Part shown: one piece after another, positions 21,487-35,268 of the stretch
Layout of the letters: each line of letters begins with the position of its first letter
Position numbering within the stretch: the first letter of the stretch is position 1
The notes under the pieces: model-generated
What the model was told of the DNA's origin: nothing
The model's database searches: none
The model's input: the letters and a program-made list of their open reading frames with translations, nothing else
Position numbers and translations under genes: made by a program
DNA from: Lactarius indigo
Lineage: Eukaryota; Basidiomycota; Agaricomycetes; Russulales; Russulaceae
Assembly (NCBI GenBank): GCA_025766275.1
Contig: JAFKAC010000060.1
Location: 124,001 to 188,000, forward strand
Length of the DNA: 64,000 bases
Direction of reading: 5' to 3'

Positions 21487-24400
21487 ATGCCCCTAACCCG
21501 CCCGAAGAAAAACCCCTCTCGCTCTCCTGGTATCTCGTCCGCTAGCTACTTCCAATCAAGTTCCACTCCTAAGGGTTTTCATCCACCATCATACTACGCC
21601 GCCGCCGCCGGTCTATCATCGTCTCATCCTGATCAAGACAAGTCATCTGATGCACAAACTTATCGTTCTACTACCACTGACAGAACCGTCGTCGATTTTG
21701 ATTATTCATTCGTTCCCGCCTCCATGCCAACGGCACAACTTCCAGTTTCATCGTCTGCTTCTTCGACAGAGCCCAGTTTGGTGTCTCGGATGTCATTTTT
21801 GAACAGGCGATTGTCGAAAGGCAACGTGACGGGCAACAAGTCGTCTTCGAAACGCAGAAGCCAGTTGGCGGATCTTCCCCTCGTCGAGGCTCAATTAGTT
21901 CCGTCTCTTCGAGACACCATTGACAGAATGACCAACTCTCCCAACAGCCAAACACACTCCCCGGCAAATGGTCCCCACGCGTTCTCACAAAGCAACCCCC
22001 CCGAGGGTCTGCAATCTCCCTCCCAACACTTTCAGTACCCTTCCACACCACGGGCTCGTCAACAGCAGACGGGCCACTTTAGAACAGTACCCACACCCCC
22101 TCCGTCCACCCCGAAGTTTTCGAGTGTCCAAGAAAGCAGTCGCATTCCAACCCCCGTAGCGGCGGCTAAAACGAAGCCGGGTCTAAAGCCTGCCCTCAAG
22201 AACGCTGTGGCGTCCTCGTCCGTGTCGAACTCGGGGAAGGGAAACGAGTCGTCCCCAACGAAGGCTTCCCCGGCAAGGTCGCTCAGATCGGTCAAGGGTA
22301 TAATTGGGCGGAAGACGCCACAAATACCTGCAGAGATAGCGCCATTAGATATGGCCGCTACCCAAGTGCGGGACGTGAGTGCTTTCCCGACTGCGTTTTG
22401 CCCTTGCCGATTCACTGATCGACTCTAAGTATCCGACACGTGAACGCTCTCGCACGGACCCTGGTCATGTCTCGAAGATACCGTCATTGTCACCTTATGT
22501 CCCGGCTACCCCTCGGATACCTCCACCCGTCTCCATTGGTTCGGCACCAGGACGACCGCCACGTGGGACCCCACTCAATCGCGGATACGCCGCTATCAGT
22601 GATAGCTCCGGATCAGAACTGAATTTACACGGCGAGCGTGGAAGGGCGTTGTTTGTCACTAACGCTGTGATCGTACCTTCGAGTTCAAGTTCCAGTGAAG
22701 AGGTTGAGACCTCGCGACCCGCTCCTTTTCGTAACTCCCCAGCTTGGCCGTCACATGTTCATCAGGAGAACTACCCATACGACAGGAGATCTGCACAGCA
22801 AGGAGTTGGCCTTGGCCTTGGAGTGCCAGAGAGAATGCGCGATACCCATTCCCACGTGAGACCCCTCGCGGAAAGCGGCAGGGTGGATGCAGACGCAGAG
22901 AGCGAATACCACTCTGATCTAGGCGACGAAGATGAAGACCATCTCGCCATATCTTCCAGTGCATCATCTGCCCACCTCCGTTCTCTCATACAGAACCGCC
23001 AAATCCTTCGCCCTCCCGATTTAACCAGAAACGTTAGCACCACCTCTGGGGATTCACTGCCAAACCCCTGGGATATGGATTCCAGCGGTAGCGGGCCGAA
23101 TGACAGTGACCAGCGGAGACGAGAACTAATCGAACTTGTCAAGGGAATGGAGAAAGGACCTTTTGGTCCTTCGCAGCCCTACGAATTTGACAGTATGTCC
23201 GACGACTCGTACGTGGGGGAGCATGGTTTAGCTATCAGCCCTTCCGATGACTTTAGTCACAACACGAATCCAACACTAAGACCAGGGGACGAAGACGAAG
23301 GTCATTCGAGACTCCGGTCAGCCGTCGCCAGCTCAAGTCATGCAACTCCAAGACAGCCACTTACTGAAGGGACTTCTGTTGGCGAGCGTGCCGAATATTC
23401 TTTATCGAGAAAATTGCCTAGTACCTATGATCGCGTGGGGAATCAAGCGGCGTCGGTCCATAGAAATGACCAAGAAACAGAATTATCACCCTTGTCTCAG
23501 TACTCTGGCGATGATGACGGCCAATGTGGTCCTGATAACACAAAACTTTCCTCGTCACCGCCGAAAAATCATAGAAGCCCAATCACCCAAGATGGTCCTT
23601 CGTTCAGAGGTATTCGTGAAGGTGATCGTCCCTTGCCATCACGAGAATCTCCCGGGAGGACTCCCAGGAACAATGTCGTCCCCCTTACACCGATGCGCCG
23701 AGCTGGCTTTGGTACAGAGGGCTCCTCTCAAAGAACGAATCGCGCGAGCCGTGATGCCGCAACCAATCTTCCCCAAACCGATCTTCCTGAAGCGCACGTA
23801 GCAGGCGGGATCAAAGGCCTCTCCCGGGTCCGCGAGCGCAAAGTAGCTCGGCAGCCGCCAGCTCGTGCCCAGGGTGTACAGCTCCCTCATTCAGAGAGTA
23901 CATCTTCGATAGAAAGCATTCGGTGGCATAACGAAGACCAAGACATCAGCGTAGACGCAGAAGCCATCTTCGGGCAACTCGGCACGCAAAACCAATCTAC
24001 TACGAACGGGTCTTTGCCGCCGCCATCACAACGACAAGAAAGAGGGCATAATGTCGCGTCGAATCGTTCATCGAAAACCCCTTTACTCAGAGAAACCCTA
24101 AACCCGCTTCCGCCGGTGGAAACCGACCTATATGAGAGTAATGGTGGTTGTGATACTTACGAAGGGGCAAATCCAATCCTATTACCCCACTGTGACGAAC
24201 GTAACCCGCCAACTCCAGAACACGAGCGACGAACTTGGCTCTCTACTATATCCTCCTCTGCCCATCATTCGTTACTGGACCGGTATGGTGAAGTTGAGAT
24301 AAAAAGGCAACAAATTATATGGGACCTCTGCGAGACTGAGAGAGCGTTCGTACGGCGGCTACGGACGTTTGTACGCGTTTTTATTCGCCCACTGCGTATG

Positions 24401-26120
24401 AAAGATAGCGTGTCATGGCTCTCTGGCGTTCCTCCGGAAGTTGCACGGCTCTTCGACTGGCTGGAAGATCTCATCAACATTCACGCGCAGATATCATCGG
24501 CCTTGCGCGCTATTGTTTCAGAGCAATATCCGATCGTAATGCGCGTCGCCGGGAGAATACGAAGTTTCGTGTCGCGTCTGGAAGTCCATCAACCTTACGT
24601 TGTCCGACTGGAAAGCACGACGTTGTTGATCAAGCGGCTCACCGGGGAATCCAATAGCGACTTTGGCGAGTTCATCAGGATCCAACAGGAGCAGGACGAG
24701 TGTCACGGGTGGAGCGTAGAAGCCTTCTTGGTCGAGCCAGTGAACAGGCTCGTCGACTATCCGATTCACTTCAAGGTAAGAATTTGAACCACCGACCGCT
24801 CGTTCTCGTTTCGAAACTCACTTTTGTGCCCAGCGACTACTAGATGTAACGCCGAGGGATCACCCAGACCACTTAGCCACGTTTTCGCTCTTGCACTGCA
24901 CCGAAACCATGATTCGTGTGATGCGCGAGGTTAAACTTCAGGAAGAGGAATACGCGTTAGTCAAGGAACGACTGGGAAAGATCAGTGGGTTGCCTACGTC
25001 GGTGCAGCTCGCCCATCGATCAAGAAGGTTGCTAGCCAGAGGAAGGCTGGAGCGCGAATACCCTCGGGACAGGGTACGCATCTCTACAAACGGCGGGACT
25101 CATCGAGAGAAAGAAAGTTCAGATCCGGCCACTGGAGTCAGACAATCGAGGCTTATCAGCGCAATCCAATCGAGAGCGATGCGCTCTGATTCGATGAGGA
25201 CCACCTCAGAGTCGACTACCTCGATAGCATCGCACTTCTCGCGAGATCTTCCCACTACGCCTTATCCATCTCAATGTCTGACGTCGACTTCGTCATCGAT
25301 ACATCCAAATGTTTGGGACGGTCAGTATGCCACTCCAAGAAATGCGCGTCATAGCTTGAGACCCCTTGGACAAGCCACGCAGACCCTTTATACACTCGTC
25401 TTCAACGACATCGTCCTCTTGGCATCACCCGCCCTGAGTGGTCGTCATGACTCCGACCAGGTCGCGCAAATAGATTCGTGGTGTCTGCTCGAGGGAATAG
25501 GCCTCTCCCGCGTCTTGAAGGTGATAGAGGACTCAAATCAGATCGTTTTAGATCTGCTCCCGGTGGATCCCGAGAATGTGGCAACAGGGGGGATGCCCGA
25601 CAGCGGGCAGGTCATTATGCTGACCCTTTCGATTCCCTCGACGTCGTCCGCAGGGGTGCGGCTTGACACGCCCAGTCTATCTCGCTTACGCCAGAACTGG
25701 ATATCCGCTTTTCAAGAATGTGCCGAGCACACGCTTCGCGCCTTATCATTTCCAACCCAGTCTGGGAAACTCGTCGCACCCACCCCTGGTGTCGCGTGGG
25801 ACAATGACGCGCAAACATCTGTCTCTGCGATCATCGCGAGCGGTCTGCCTCTTCCGAAGAGCCCTTCTACGCAACTTGCAGAGCAGGGCACCGACCCCTC
25901 CCAACAGGAGCGAGAGGCCCGCGGTTGGTGGGCGCTACGCTTCCAACAGGTCCTTCGCGAGATGCAGCACGGTTCCAGTGGCGGCGCGCTAATCACTATC
26001 TCTCCTGGCACGTCCGCTCCTAGCCGAGAAACTGCCGGCAAGCGAGTCAGATCACAGCCTCGCGTTCTCAAGCTTTCGTCACTCTCGTCGTCTGAATCCA
26101 TAGTCAACCGCCCCCCCTGA
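21487..26120 (+). CDS. Rho guanine nucleotide exchange factor (DH plus PH-like)
   Basis: Three exons are inferred: 21487-22374, 22430-24775 and 24834-26120, giving about 1506 aa. The first 900 residues are low-complexity, rich in Ser, Pro and charged residues, and probably disordered. A Dbl-homology domain spans about 912-1125: it begins KRQQIIWDLCETERAFVRRL, contains DFGEFIRIQQEQDE and the family block VEAFLVEPVNRLVDYPIHFK, and continues across the second intron with RLLDVTPRDHPDHLAT. A PH-like segment follows (about 1255-1370, starting TLYTLVFNDIVLLAS). Such proteins load GTP on Rho/Cdc42 GTPases and direct polarity, septation or the cytoskeleton. The substrate GTPase cannot be read from sequence. 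The 5' end is set by the first ATG of the long frame; an upstream non-coding exon is possible. Confidence 0.88.
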
Positions 26121-29100
26121 ACTTGAACCACAACGTGCCTGTCTCATAACCCCTTCTATCTGTGTATGGCCTTATTGTTGTACCGTTACCTTCGTTTGTA
26201 CTTTGTTGTCTTCGCAATCAATGCAAACGCTGTCGCAAAGAAGGGGGCCTGGGTCGAGAACGAGGAGAGATGTCATTCAAGGGCAATTCCGGTGGGAATT
26301 CTTCGCCCATGGGCGTCTAGTGAATGATCACATACCACATATGAGAATTGATCTGCTGATAGGCTCTCTCAGGCCTGTACACCATGCTGTCAGATAAGGT
26401 CGTCCACATGCGCAACATTCTTCCTCGATCGTTTTGTTGGCCCTCCATAACTTATTGACGCAGTTGCCTTTTTTCGTTGCCCGTCTATAATGGGATAACC
26501 AACTTGGAATGTGGAGTAAAGAAGGACAGGAAGGAAGGAAGAATATTCAGAAAACCAACGTAACACGACCGATGGCAGTTGTTCTCATGACACGCAAACG
26601 CTCAAACCCGCTAGCTAGTCTATTTGCCTCGCGTCACTTGAGTGCAACGTGCGCTGCACAAACGGTGACCAGTTCATACAGCGCTGATAGGAGACACGTT
26701 CTATGCCGTAAATACATCCTCCTCTCCCACATCTATCCAGGCAAAGGAGGGCGCGGTGCGCACCCTCAACCTTGATCGACAGGTGCGGCACCGGTTTTGA
26801 TACCCTCGCCCATGTGCATGTTATGGCAGTGCAGTACTGCCGTTGGACAACTACGTCTCGTCATCATATGTCGTCCCAGACGCTGGTACTTGAACTTTGT
26901 TTGGGTGTCACCGAGCCTAGCTGAAAGGTGATTGTGTGACGTAATTTTTGTCTGCTTTTCTGAGAGAGTATGTGTGGGTGTGTCAGGGAAAAGCCATGCT
27001 GCAGCAACATTAGCAGTAGCTAGGTCATTCTGTCGAAGAAGTCTTCGACGTCACTGCATGCTCCAGCCCTGGCCATTCCCAGTGGAGTATTGGGGTAATA
27101 CGCCACGGAATGTTGCGCCATGGGGCCCCGGACGCCAATCTATCAAGTGAGCTCGCGGCGCCGCTAGGAGCAACTGGGAGAAAGAATCCAACGAAGCGCT
27201 TGGACGCAATAATACCCCCGCACAGGCGCTAACAACATTCCATGTACGCGCCTACCATCACGTTATGGCACTTGGGATGAAGGAGTGCGGGTAGCGCCGA
27301 TCAAAAGAACTCCATATTGACTTAAGAGCTCCTAGATTAGCAGGCGCCCAGGTACATTGCCACTCAGTCGCAAACTAACGAACTGATGTGTCCGGCGCTT
27401 GTGTTTGCCTCTTTGGCTCTGTGCGCTCTAGACAAGAATAAAAGCTTTTAACAAAAACAGACCTCTCCAAAAAACTGCGCCCAATCTTTATGAACCCCCT
27501 TGGTTCTAGCTCTAGACCTAAATGATACACTGATGAAGCGTGTCTGTGGACGGTTGTAGGCTAAACCCGAAGAGACAAGTGATCACAGCGCCAGCGCTAG
27601 CCTTTATGCCACTCACAGTGTGTTCATAGGTTTGCGTAGTATTTCCAAAGAAAAACGTGGGCCAAGAAGTTGCCGTACCTCAAGCGGCGTAACCAAGATT
27701 TGGGACTTCGCTGTCATCGGTATCCCGGAGGAGGAAGGGATAGCACAACTGAACCCGGGTGACTTGGGAAAATTTCGGCTGACTCCGTGGGAGAGAAAAA
27801 GGATAGAGTTACGTAGCCTTTATTACATGGGAGACGCCGAATCGACCCAAGATAAGGATAAGATGTCCCATCCTCAGAGATGCCGTCATTTACTCCCACG
27901 GCCACTGGCAGCGATTTCTTTTTTTGCGACGGTTTTTCGTGCAACACATGGTGTCCGTGACTGACTCATGCACGGAATGGAGGATCTCTCGTCATCCGCG
28001 ACTACGACGTGCGGCGTGCAATGACTGACTGAGAATGACGATCCACGGAAACAACAATGCCGTGAAAATTCCACGGAAATTCTAGTTCAACTTGAAGGTC
28101 CAGGGTACAACATTCGATCCCTCGCAGTGTCACCTAGTCGGATTCCAGCGACCGCGACAGCTCATTCTGCATGGTGTCGGCGACTGACTAGCGAGAGCGA
28201 TGGCGCACGGAAACGACACAGGCCACGGAAAATTGATGGAACTTCCCGCTTCAATGTTCAATTTCCGCGGTGTCACCTATCCCACCCCGCCCGATTTTCT
28301 CGGCTAAGGCTCTTACCGTACCGTAACTACAGCACTACGAGAGGAGGGGTGCCCAAGCCGGCGGGGCATACTACCACGTAAGAGGGTGGCTCTCGACTCT
28401 CAACTGCTGTAAGCGCTGAAGACCCGTCGCCGGAAAGGCGAGTCTCAATGGGGCTCGGGACATCACGTCCCTTGCGTTCTAACCCGCAAAATTGCGATGT
28501 GTCGCGTGGGTTGAGCACACCGTTCCGTCAGTTTGTCGGCACAACTGCACGCGTTCGTGTGTCTCGTGCCGGTCACCTGGCCGGTTGGTGATCGGCGAAC
28601 TCCGAAAGTCATCGCTTTAGTCATCGCGAGAATGTCGTGCACAAGGTTCGTAATGTTTCCCCAGGCTCTCCTCCACCTGCCTATTGAAAAAAGTGCGGAT
28701 GTCTTCTGACGATTCCGTCCGCTCGCCTTCAAGAGGGTGACATACACAACCATATCCTACTGGGGGAGACTCGGAGTTCGCACCCACTGTCACTGCCACC
28801 AGACCAACCGACGAAACACTTCTCATCTTCCAATTACTAGAAGTACGCGTCTGCTATGTGGCGTCTGGCATTCGTCGAAGAGACCGTTGAGAGAAGAGCC
28901 ATCGCGTGGAAACACAAGACCACGTTTAGCCTTTTTTGCATGGTGCGTCATGCATGCGGCTACTTATCAATTCGCAGCCCCCCGCCAAAGGTGTGCTGTG
29001 TTACAGTACTTGTAAAAACCCGAGTAGCATCAGTCAGCGAAGAACTCAAAGATGCTCCCCGGTTTTCAAGTGGGCCACCGCTGAACATGCCAAGGGTGAC

Positions 29101-31538
29101 AGAGAAGGTGTCGTGACTACGTATCCGGGTGGCTGAGCGGTGTGGGCCACTCGCCGATGGGCTGAGCAAGCGGCGATGATAAAATATCAATCAATCAATC
29201 AAAGCGGATTTGGGTGGACGGCGGAGCATTTCAGGACGTGGGAAAACACCAACGCCACCCGCGCTCCGCAGGACCGTTCCGGTTTCCCCGTGCCGCATCC
29301 GCATCCACCTCAAAATGAAAGATCTGCAAATGTGTATCAGTGGCGTGGCGTGCCTTGCGATTAGACAGAGCGGGAGGGTACGGTAAGCACAAAGAGTGGG
29401 GCCCCTCTCGTAGCAAGTAATCGACCATTGACGGTCCGCACCCATAGCCATCGAGTGGGCCACTTTTCTTCCCTTCTCCCTCTCCACCCCAGCTGCCCCC
29501 ACGGGGTATCACCAAAGTGGGCTATGATGCAGTCACCTGGTAGATCTGCATGGAGGAACAGAAGCGCGAAGATATGGATACGGATACGGAGTTACGCACC
29601 GTCGTTCGTGATGCGGAGTAATAGAACGATACGTGATAGGTCCATCACCTTGTTTTTCCTCTACTATACCTGAACTAACTTCCTAACCACCGGCCAGATA
29701 ACCGTGACTACGTGTGGTATCGCGGAGTCCGGGACCGAGAGCCGATATCAGGGTGGTTGGACGAACGCTATGAAACGCGGAGGTGTCAACGCACCAAGCG
29801 CCGTCCATGTGTTGAATGAATAGAAATGGCACGAACAGCCACAACCCCAGGTTGCATCAAGGCTACGCGCCAACATGCATCTCCATGTAGGCGCATAATA
29901 CTCAAAGATGGCGACAGCGCCTATTTCGACTATTGTGTCCGGCGCGGGTGAACTGATTGCAGATGGCCCAGTGGAGGCCCTGAGACTGTATGATGAGAGA
30001 ATTGATCAATGTCCCCGTTGACTCCGCTTCATTACTGGGCTGCGGTGTCTCTGAGCGGAACAAGAAGATTTATTGAACAAGCCATGCGGTTCTCCGTTGT
30101 TCTGAGGGGATGTCGTACAATACAACCAATGCACAAGACACTGAATCGGGAATTCACCACCTCCTTAGCCACGTTTGGAAAGTAATTTGCTTAAGTAATA
30201 AAGCCATGGTCAGTACCGGCCCGGGTCCGTGAACGCGACAAATCGCCGTGTCACCCCCCTTCAAGTTCGCGCAATTCTTGTCAAAAAAAAAAAGAATTGA
30301 ATTGTGCGAAGGAGTGTTACTAGACATTGTATAGTTGATCTAGTAATTATTAAACTAGGATTGTGCGAGAAATTCGAAATGACAGAAATATGAGGAGTCC
30401 TGTGGGCCTCTCAGTGGTACTGCTGTACTGCTACTGTATCACATTTCAAGTCTTATCTGCCTGCCAACCAATTGCGCTCCCCAGGGCTAAGAGACAAAAC
30501 CTTTTTGTTCTGGGATACAGGCCCGAGATTGGGAAACGGTTTTGGATTTGTTCTCTGGGATATAGTTGGATTTAGAGGAAATTGCTTCGCCACGAGACGT
30601 CGGGCATCACACACAATGAACGAAAGAAGGGAAGGTGGAAGACGCTAGACGCCAGGGATGTGCGCCACGGCGGACATTGGGTCTGTAAAAGACATGCCCG
30701 AGTTGACAACAGACGCGCACCGGGGGGGAATCTCCGGTTGGCGCAAATGGAAGGAGGGAACCAATTTGAGGGTCTGGGGGAAGATCATGACGGAGAGAGA
30801 GGGATTGAATAGATTAGCCCCCGGAATAATTTTGGTTGAGATGGCATTGGGTCGAAGATTGGGTAGAAATCTGGTTGGAAATAGACGCACGTGGTGGGAA
30901 AGGCGGAGGGCGATCGGCGTGATGGCCGGCCACCACATTCGCGCCCGATGAGGCAAGGACGGGGGGCCAGACCTGTCTCTTTCGACTCGGACAACTTGCA
31001 TTCTCCAACGCTTACAGTATACAGATACCGTCAGAGACAGATATGAGATAACGAAGACGCACGTTGTCGTTCCACACTTGATCATTCGTGGGCCTGACCT
31101 TGGAGCAAGGAGCACCAATACGGGAGGACGATAACAGTATCACTCCGTCGCTTCCATTGGGACATGAAGGAAACAATAAAATTAGGCAGAGGGGGCACAG
31201 CGTCATCTATGATATCGTCTCATCAAAATGTAAAGTACAATGGGAGCTAAGAGGATTCCCGTGGGATTGCCGCGGACGTGCAGAAGGGTAATGCATGCAC
31301 GGCTACCCTACCAGCGGGCCCTCCGAAGAAGCGGCGACCCCTGCGGACAGCGCCGGAGAAGGCAAGGCGCAGATAGAACACCTAGAGTATCGGCTAATCT
31401 CGTCGCACGAATCTGCGTATCCCCACAGCATAGGGGACTGGACTGGATCGCATGCGTTGTTCACGGAGGAGGGGCATATGTAGCAGGAACGGGGGTTGAT
31501 GATGATGATGATGATAGGGGTGCATTCCCCAGCGCGAT
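26121..31538. other. Gene-poor stretch of about 5.4 kb
   Basis: Only short, unsupported open frames on both strands. Sequence features seen are a pair of imperfect direct repeats rich in cacggaaa (about 28020-28090 and 28190-28260), an ATCA microsatellite (29186-29203) and a GAT microsatellite (31497-31515). No splice-consistent exon chain or known protein motif was found. It may hold lncRNA or rapidly evolving small genes, or be dead DNA. Confidence 0.4.
28010..28290. repeat. Imperfect direct repeats with CACGGAAA cores
   Basis: Two related segments of about 70-100 bases. Each has gactgactg or gactgacta, then cacggaaac.aca, ccacggaaa(t/a)tt and gtgtcacct. They are separated by about 170 bases. 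Origin unknown; a small ancient tandem duplication or transposon remnant would fit. Confidence 0.35.
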
Positions 31539-32930
31539 CTAGCACCCGTTAAGCTCCCGGCGTAACGCCTCCGCCCAGGCCATGGCAAAGTAGCACACGC
31601 CCATCGGGACGCCGCACTTTATCAATACTTCGTTCCAGTCCCAATGTCTCCCACCCCAGCGCCCGCCGAGTTTGAGCCGCCAGCTCTCGCTGCCGCTGCT
31701 GGACTCCCACCAGAGGTTGCTCGTCACCCATAATTGGACAGCTCGAGAACATGTTGTGAAACTGCCGATTGCGGCCCAGCAGACCACCGGCCGTTGCTCG
31801 TGTCCGATCAGGACCAGGCTGAAATGTGTTGCGGGCCAGCAAATGGCCTGGAGCGCCAGTAGCCGAATTAGGGTGGACAATGGAGGATAGTAGACCTTCC
31901 ATCTCTGGAACAGGCCCGTAGTGAGGCTGAGGCACTGGTATCCCGTGAGAGCGGCCTAGTGTGATGACGAACAAGACACATGATATTGTGAGACGCGTAT
32001 AGAAAGAGAAGGGAAAAGCGGCGACATACCCATAAGGCAGATACGGCGTAATCAATTGGTGTAATCTTTGCATTCATGGGCGCATAGAACGCATGATATA
32101 GATTGTAGAGTACCCCAAACACCGCGGGTACGATGGAGAGCATGCGGGACGCCTCGAATAGGACGGGGGTGATGAGTTGTTCGAGGGTATTTGGCGGCAC
32201 GAGCGGACCGGAGACTGGTACGATACGCGCTGTTGGCAAATGCCTCGGCTAAGGAAAACATGTTAAAATTTTGATCTGAAAATGGGGGGCCATGAGGCTT
32301 CCTTACAGGTTCATCCGCCTCAGTTTCTGTCTCACCGGCACCGAGCTGGCCAGGGGCGGTGGTGATGCCCTTGGAGTGTCGAGGGAATATGCGCGAGCGA
32401 AAGGCTACGCCATTGCCAAGGTGCTTTGCGGTATAGATCATGCTATCTTCGTCTTCGTCGAAGAGGTCTGGATCGGATTCGCTGTCCGAAGATGCGCCTT
32501 GGGGACGCATGCGCTGTGGCGAGTAGTGCGCGAGGAATGTTGCTGTCGAAATGTTTTGCGAGAGGTGTGATGAAGAGCGAGACTTGGTCGCAAGTGGGAA
32601 GGGCGTGTATGGTGGTGGGGAACCCAGGTTGGATATAGATTTGCGGGGACGCACGACGGGCGGGGAGGATGGGGTGAAGAGAAAGGGCTGGGACAGAAAG
32701 GGAGAAGGCGCTGCGGTGGCAGAGGACGCGCGCTTGCGGGTGGGAGTGCTATTACTAGATGAAGAAGTGCGCTTGCGAAAATGAGGTGAGGGATTGGACG
32801 GGCCAGGCACTGGAGGAGAAGACGAGGTGGTGTGGTGTCGGTGGTCAGAGACGGTGGTGAAGGTGAGGTCAGCGCCAAAGCCGCCTTGAAGCGCGTGACT
32901 CTTGGTTCTTGTTCGCCTAGGGTACGACAT
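31539..32930 (-). CDS. EOS1-like N-glycosylation membrane protein
   Basis: Three exons on the minus strand: 32930-32307, 32248-32030 and 31955-31539, giving about 419 aa. Both splice junctions are in phase 0. The first 208 residues are Ser/Pro/Thr-rich and probably disordered and cytosolic. The rest is hydrophobic with about four membrane segments and contains VPPNTLEQLITPVLFEASRM, YNLYHAFYAP, GYQCLSLTTGL, WKVYYPPLSTLIRLLALQ and RAVQLWVTSNLWWE. I recognise this as the fungal EOS1 (N-glycosylation protein) family, an ER membrane protein whose yeast member affects N-glycosylation and stress tolerance; its exact activity is unclear. No key residues are known to check. The start at 32930 is the first ATG of the frame. 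Confidence 0.78.
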
Positions 32931-35268
32931 ATTTCGTGCTCGGGTGAGATGCGAATGCCGTGGTTAAGTGGAATATCCTGACACACCTTTCCCTTGCGTG
33001 CGACGCTTTTATAAAGAGAGTATTCGATAAGTGAGGCAGAGTGCTGTTGCCTATTTTGATTTGACTAAGACAAATTGGAAAGGAACGACTTGCCCCTTCC
33101 TCAATGGACTAAAGAACCGTCCCTCTCGTCATCTTGACAGAAAAGGCAACCACTGACAGGCCCAGCCCGACACCAGCCCTTGTCACCCTCCCTGCTCTTT
33201 CATCCACATTTCAAAGTCCTTCCCACATGCCCACACCCACGCCCACGCCTACCTTCTCACCTCTTTCCTTGACCCCCCATCTCTTTTCAACTTTGGTATC
33301 CTCAGAATGCGGTCAGCTCTTTCTTTTCAGCCACACGGCAATCAGATACTCTCCATTCTTTCTCGTCCCGTTGGTCCGAGCGCGCGGTCTCACGAAACGC
33401 ACCTTCCAATCTATGTCTGATGGTGATTCCGGCATTCTTCCGCGCTCAGCTCGCTCATAGATAACACCTTGCAGCGTTACGAGTCGTTTCAGGGCACTCG
33501 CACCTATCAGCGTGTCTATAATAAAAAGGCGCCAAGCTGGTTGCAGCAACGCTTTCCCCGCTTGCATAACCGCTCAGGATAAGATCGTGATCTCGCTTGT
33601 TTAATGCCCCTTGCTGTTAGACGATATATAATACACTTTATCCCATTCCGTTCGACTTTCCGTTCCGAGACAATGCGGCTTTGGGAGCGAAAATTCCGAG
33701 GGGCCGACTTTTGTTTTTCCGCATGTTCACTGTTATTCTTGCTCGCTGTCTGCTAACTGCTCTTCGCGACCGGTGAAAAACCTTGCTTACATCCGTTCAT
33801 AGAACGGTGGTAGCCCGATCTGCTTCTGTTTCAGGTTTGATGGGCTCTTCGTTCTAGAGTCGCTTCATATACGGATCTAGATGGATGGCTTCGGCCGGCC
33901 TGGAGTTGTCGTCAGTTTGTCTGCTGGGTGACCAACAGTTGCAACAACAAGAACCATCACGTACACGACGGTCCTCTGAACCGAGCGCACGCACACAGCT
34001 GGCGCATCACCGGTCCGACTAGAGAACACCACTACCCCGGAGCCCACTGGGGAAAACAAAGTCCGATTCGGTGGAATATACGTCGTTTGGACGTGTTGGC
34101 TGACGGCAGGCTCAGCGCCTCCAAAGACTGACCTACCGGCGCCTATCAGCACGCAACTTCTCTTCTGCAGAGCCATATATCCCCACGGTCATCCGCCAGG
34201 GTCAGGCCAGGAGTATCGGCACGGTCGTAGGACAATTGTCTTTACGGGGCAAGAGCCTTGCCCACTCACCCACATACGAGGCAAACCCCGGAATACGTCA
34301 GGGTCGGCCAGTGAGAAGTGAGGTCGATCGGGCATACCGCATCAAACCGTCCCACGACCTGCCGGTTCGATGGCGTCTAAGTGTCTTCGCTGGTTGCGCA
34401 ATGTGCAAGGCCTGCATCCAAGGAAAGCGCTTCTCCATCTCCAACAGAAAAACCAAAGGAGTTAACTGCCTGTCCTGGGCCAAAAGACCTCAAGCGACCC
34501 ATGTGCCATGTATGGCATGGAGGAAGAAAGACAAGCCGTGTCTTATCAGCAACTCAGCAAGCTCACACGGCCGCCTTTCCCCGCGTCAAAATATCCGCTT
34601 CTGTGTGTGGGTGTATCAGCATGGAGTCACTAATATGGGGTTCTAGCAAGGAGCGAGCGAAGCGCGCTGCGGTTTGATTATCCGCATCGGCGGTTGTTCT
34701 GTTTTTGGTGGACACGGCGCCAAACCTGGCGGTAAAGTCTGGCAACGGTTGGGTAGTGGTAGGTCCCGAGTCCTCTCCTTCCACCCCCCTACCCCCTTCT
34801 TCCCTATCACTACGTCTGTGGCTTTGCATGACTCACAAACAGTCGAAGTTCGAAACGTTGATACTATCCTCTACAAGACTATTTATCGGCCTCGAGAACT
34901 CCACGGAGAAACCTCGCAAAGAAGAACTTTCATTGTCGTCGTAATTAATGGCGCATATGACGAATGCGCCTCTTATTAGGAGCGAGGGGGATCGACGTGC
35001 GGATCACTAAGAATGTTCTAAAGGGCTCGATTGTCTCGTACGGATAGAATACGGATAGAAGATACCACATGAATATCGTGTGTGGGGGAAATAGAACACA
35101 CCTACATCGAGCGGAACGGGACGGGCGTTACGGAATTATGAACGCATCGAAGCGCGAAGGGCCAAAAACACAAAACATAACAAAAGCACAAACTCTGGCC
35201 GGACTATACATTTCACTATACTGCTGCTACTGGTGCTGAGGTATACTGCGACTGCGAACAAGAAAAAG
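32931..35268. other. Gene-poor stretch between EOS1-like gene and Argonaute
   Basis: No supported gene. An open frame at 34236-34646 (plus) contains several cysteines (CAMCKACIQGKR; PCMAWRKKDKPC) faintly like a degraded cysteine cluster, but it shows no upstream exons and is not conserved elsewhere in the window. It separates an EOS1-like promoter (right of 32930) from the 3' end of Argonaute. Confidence 0.35.

Noticed and set aside
34236..34646. Cysteine-containing frame resembling a zinc-cluster protein
   Set aside because: Cysteine spacing does not fit Zn2Cys6 and there is no supporting exon structure.
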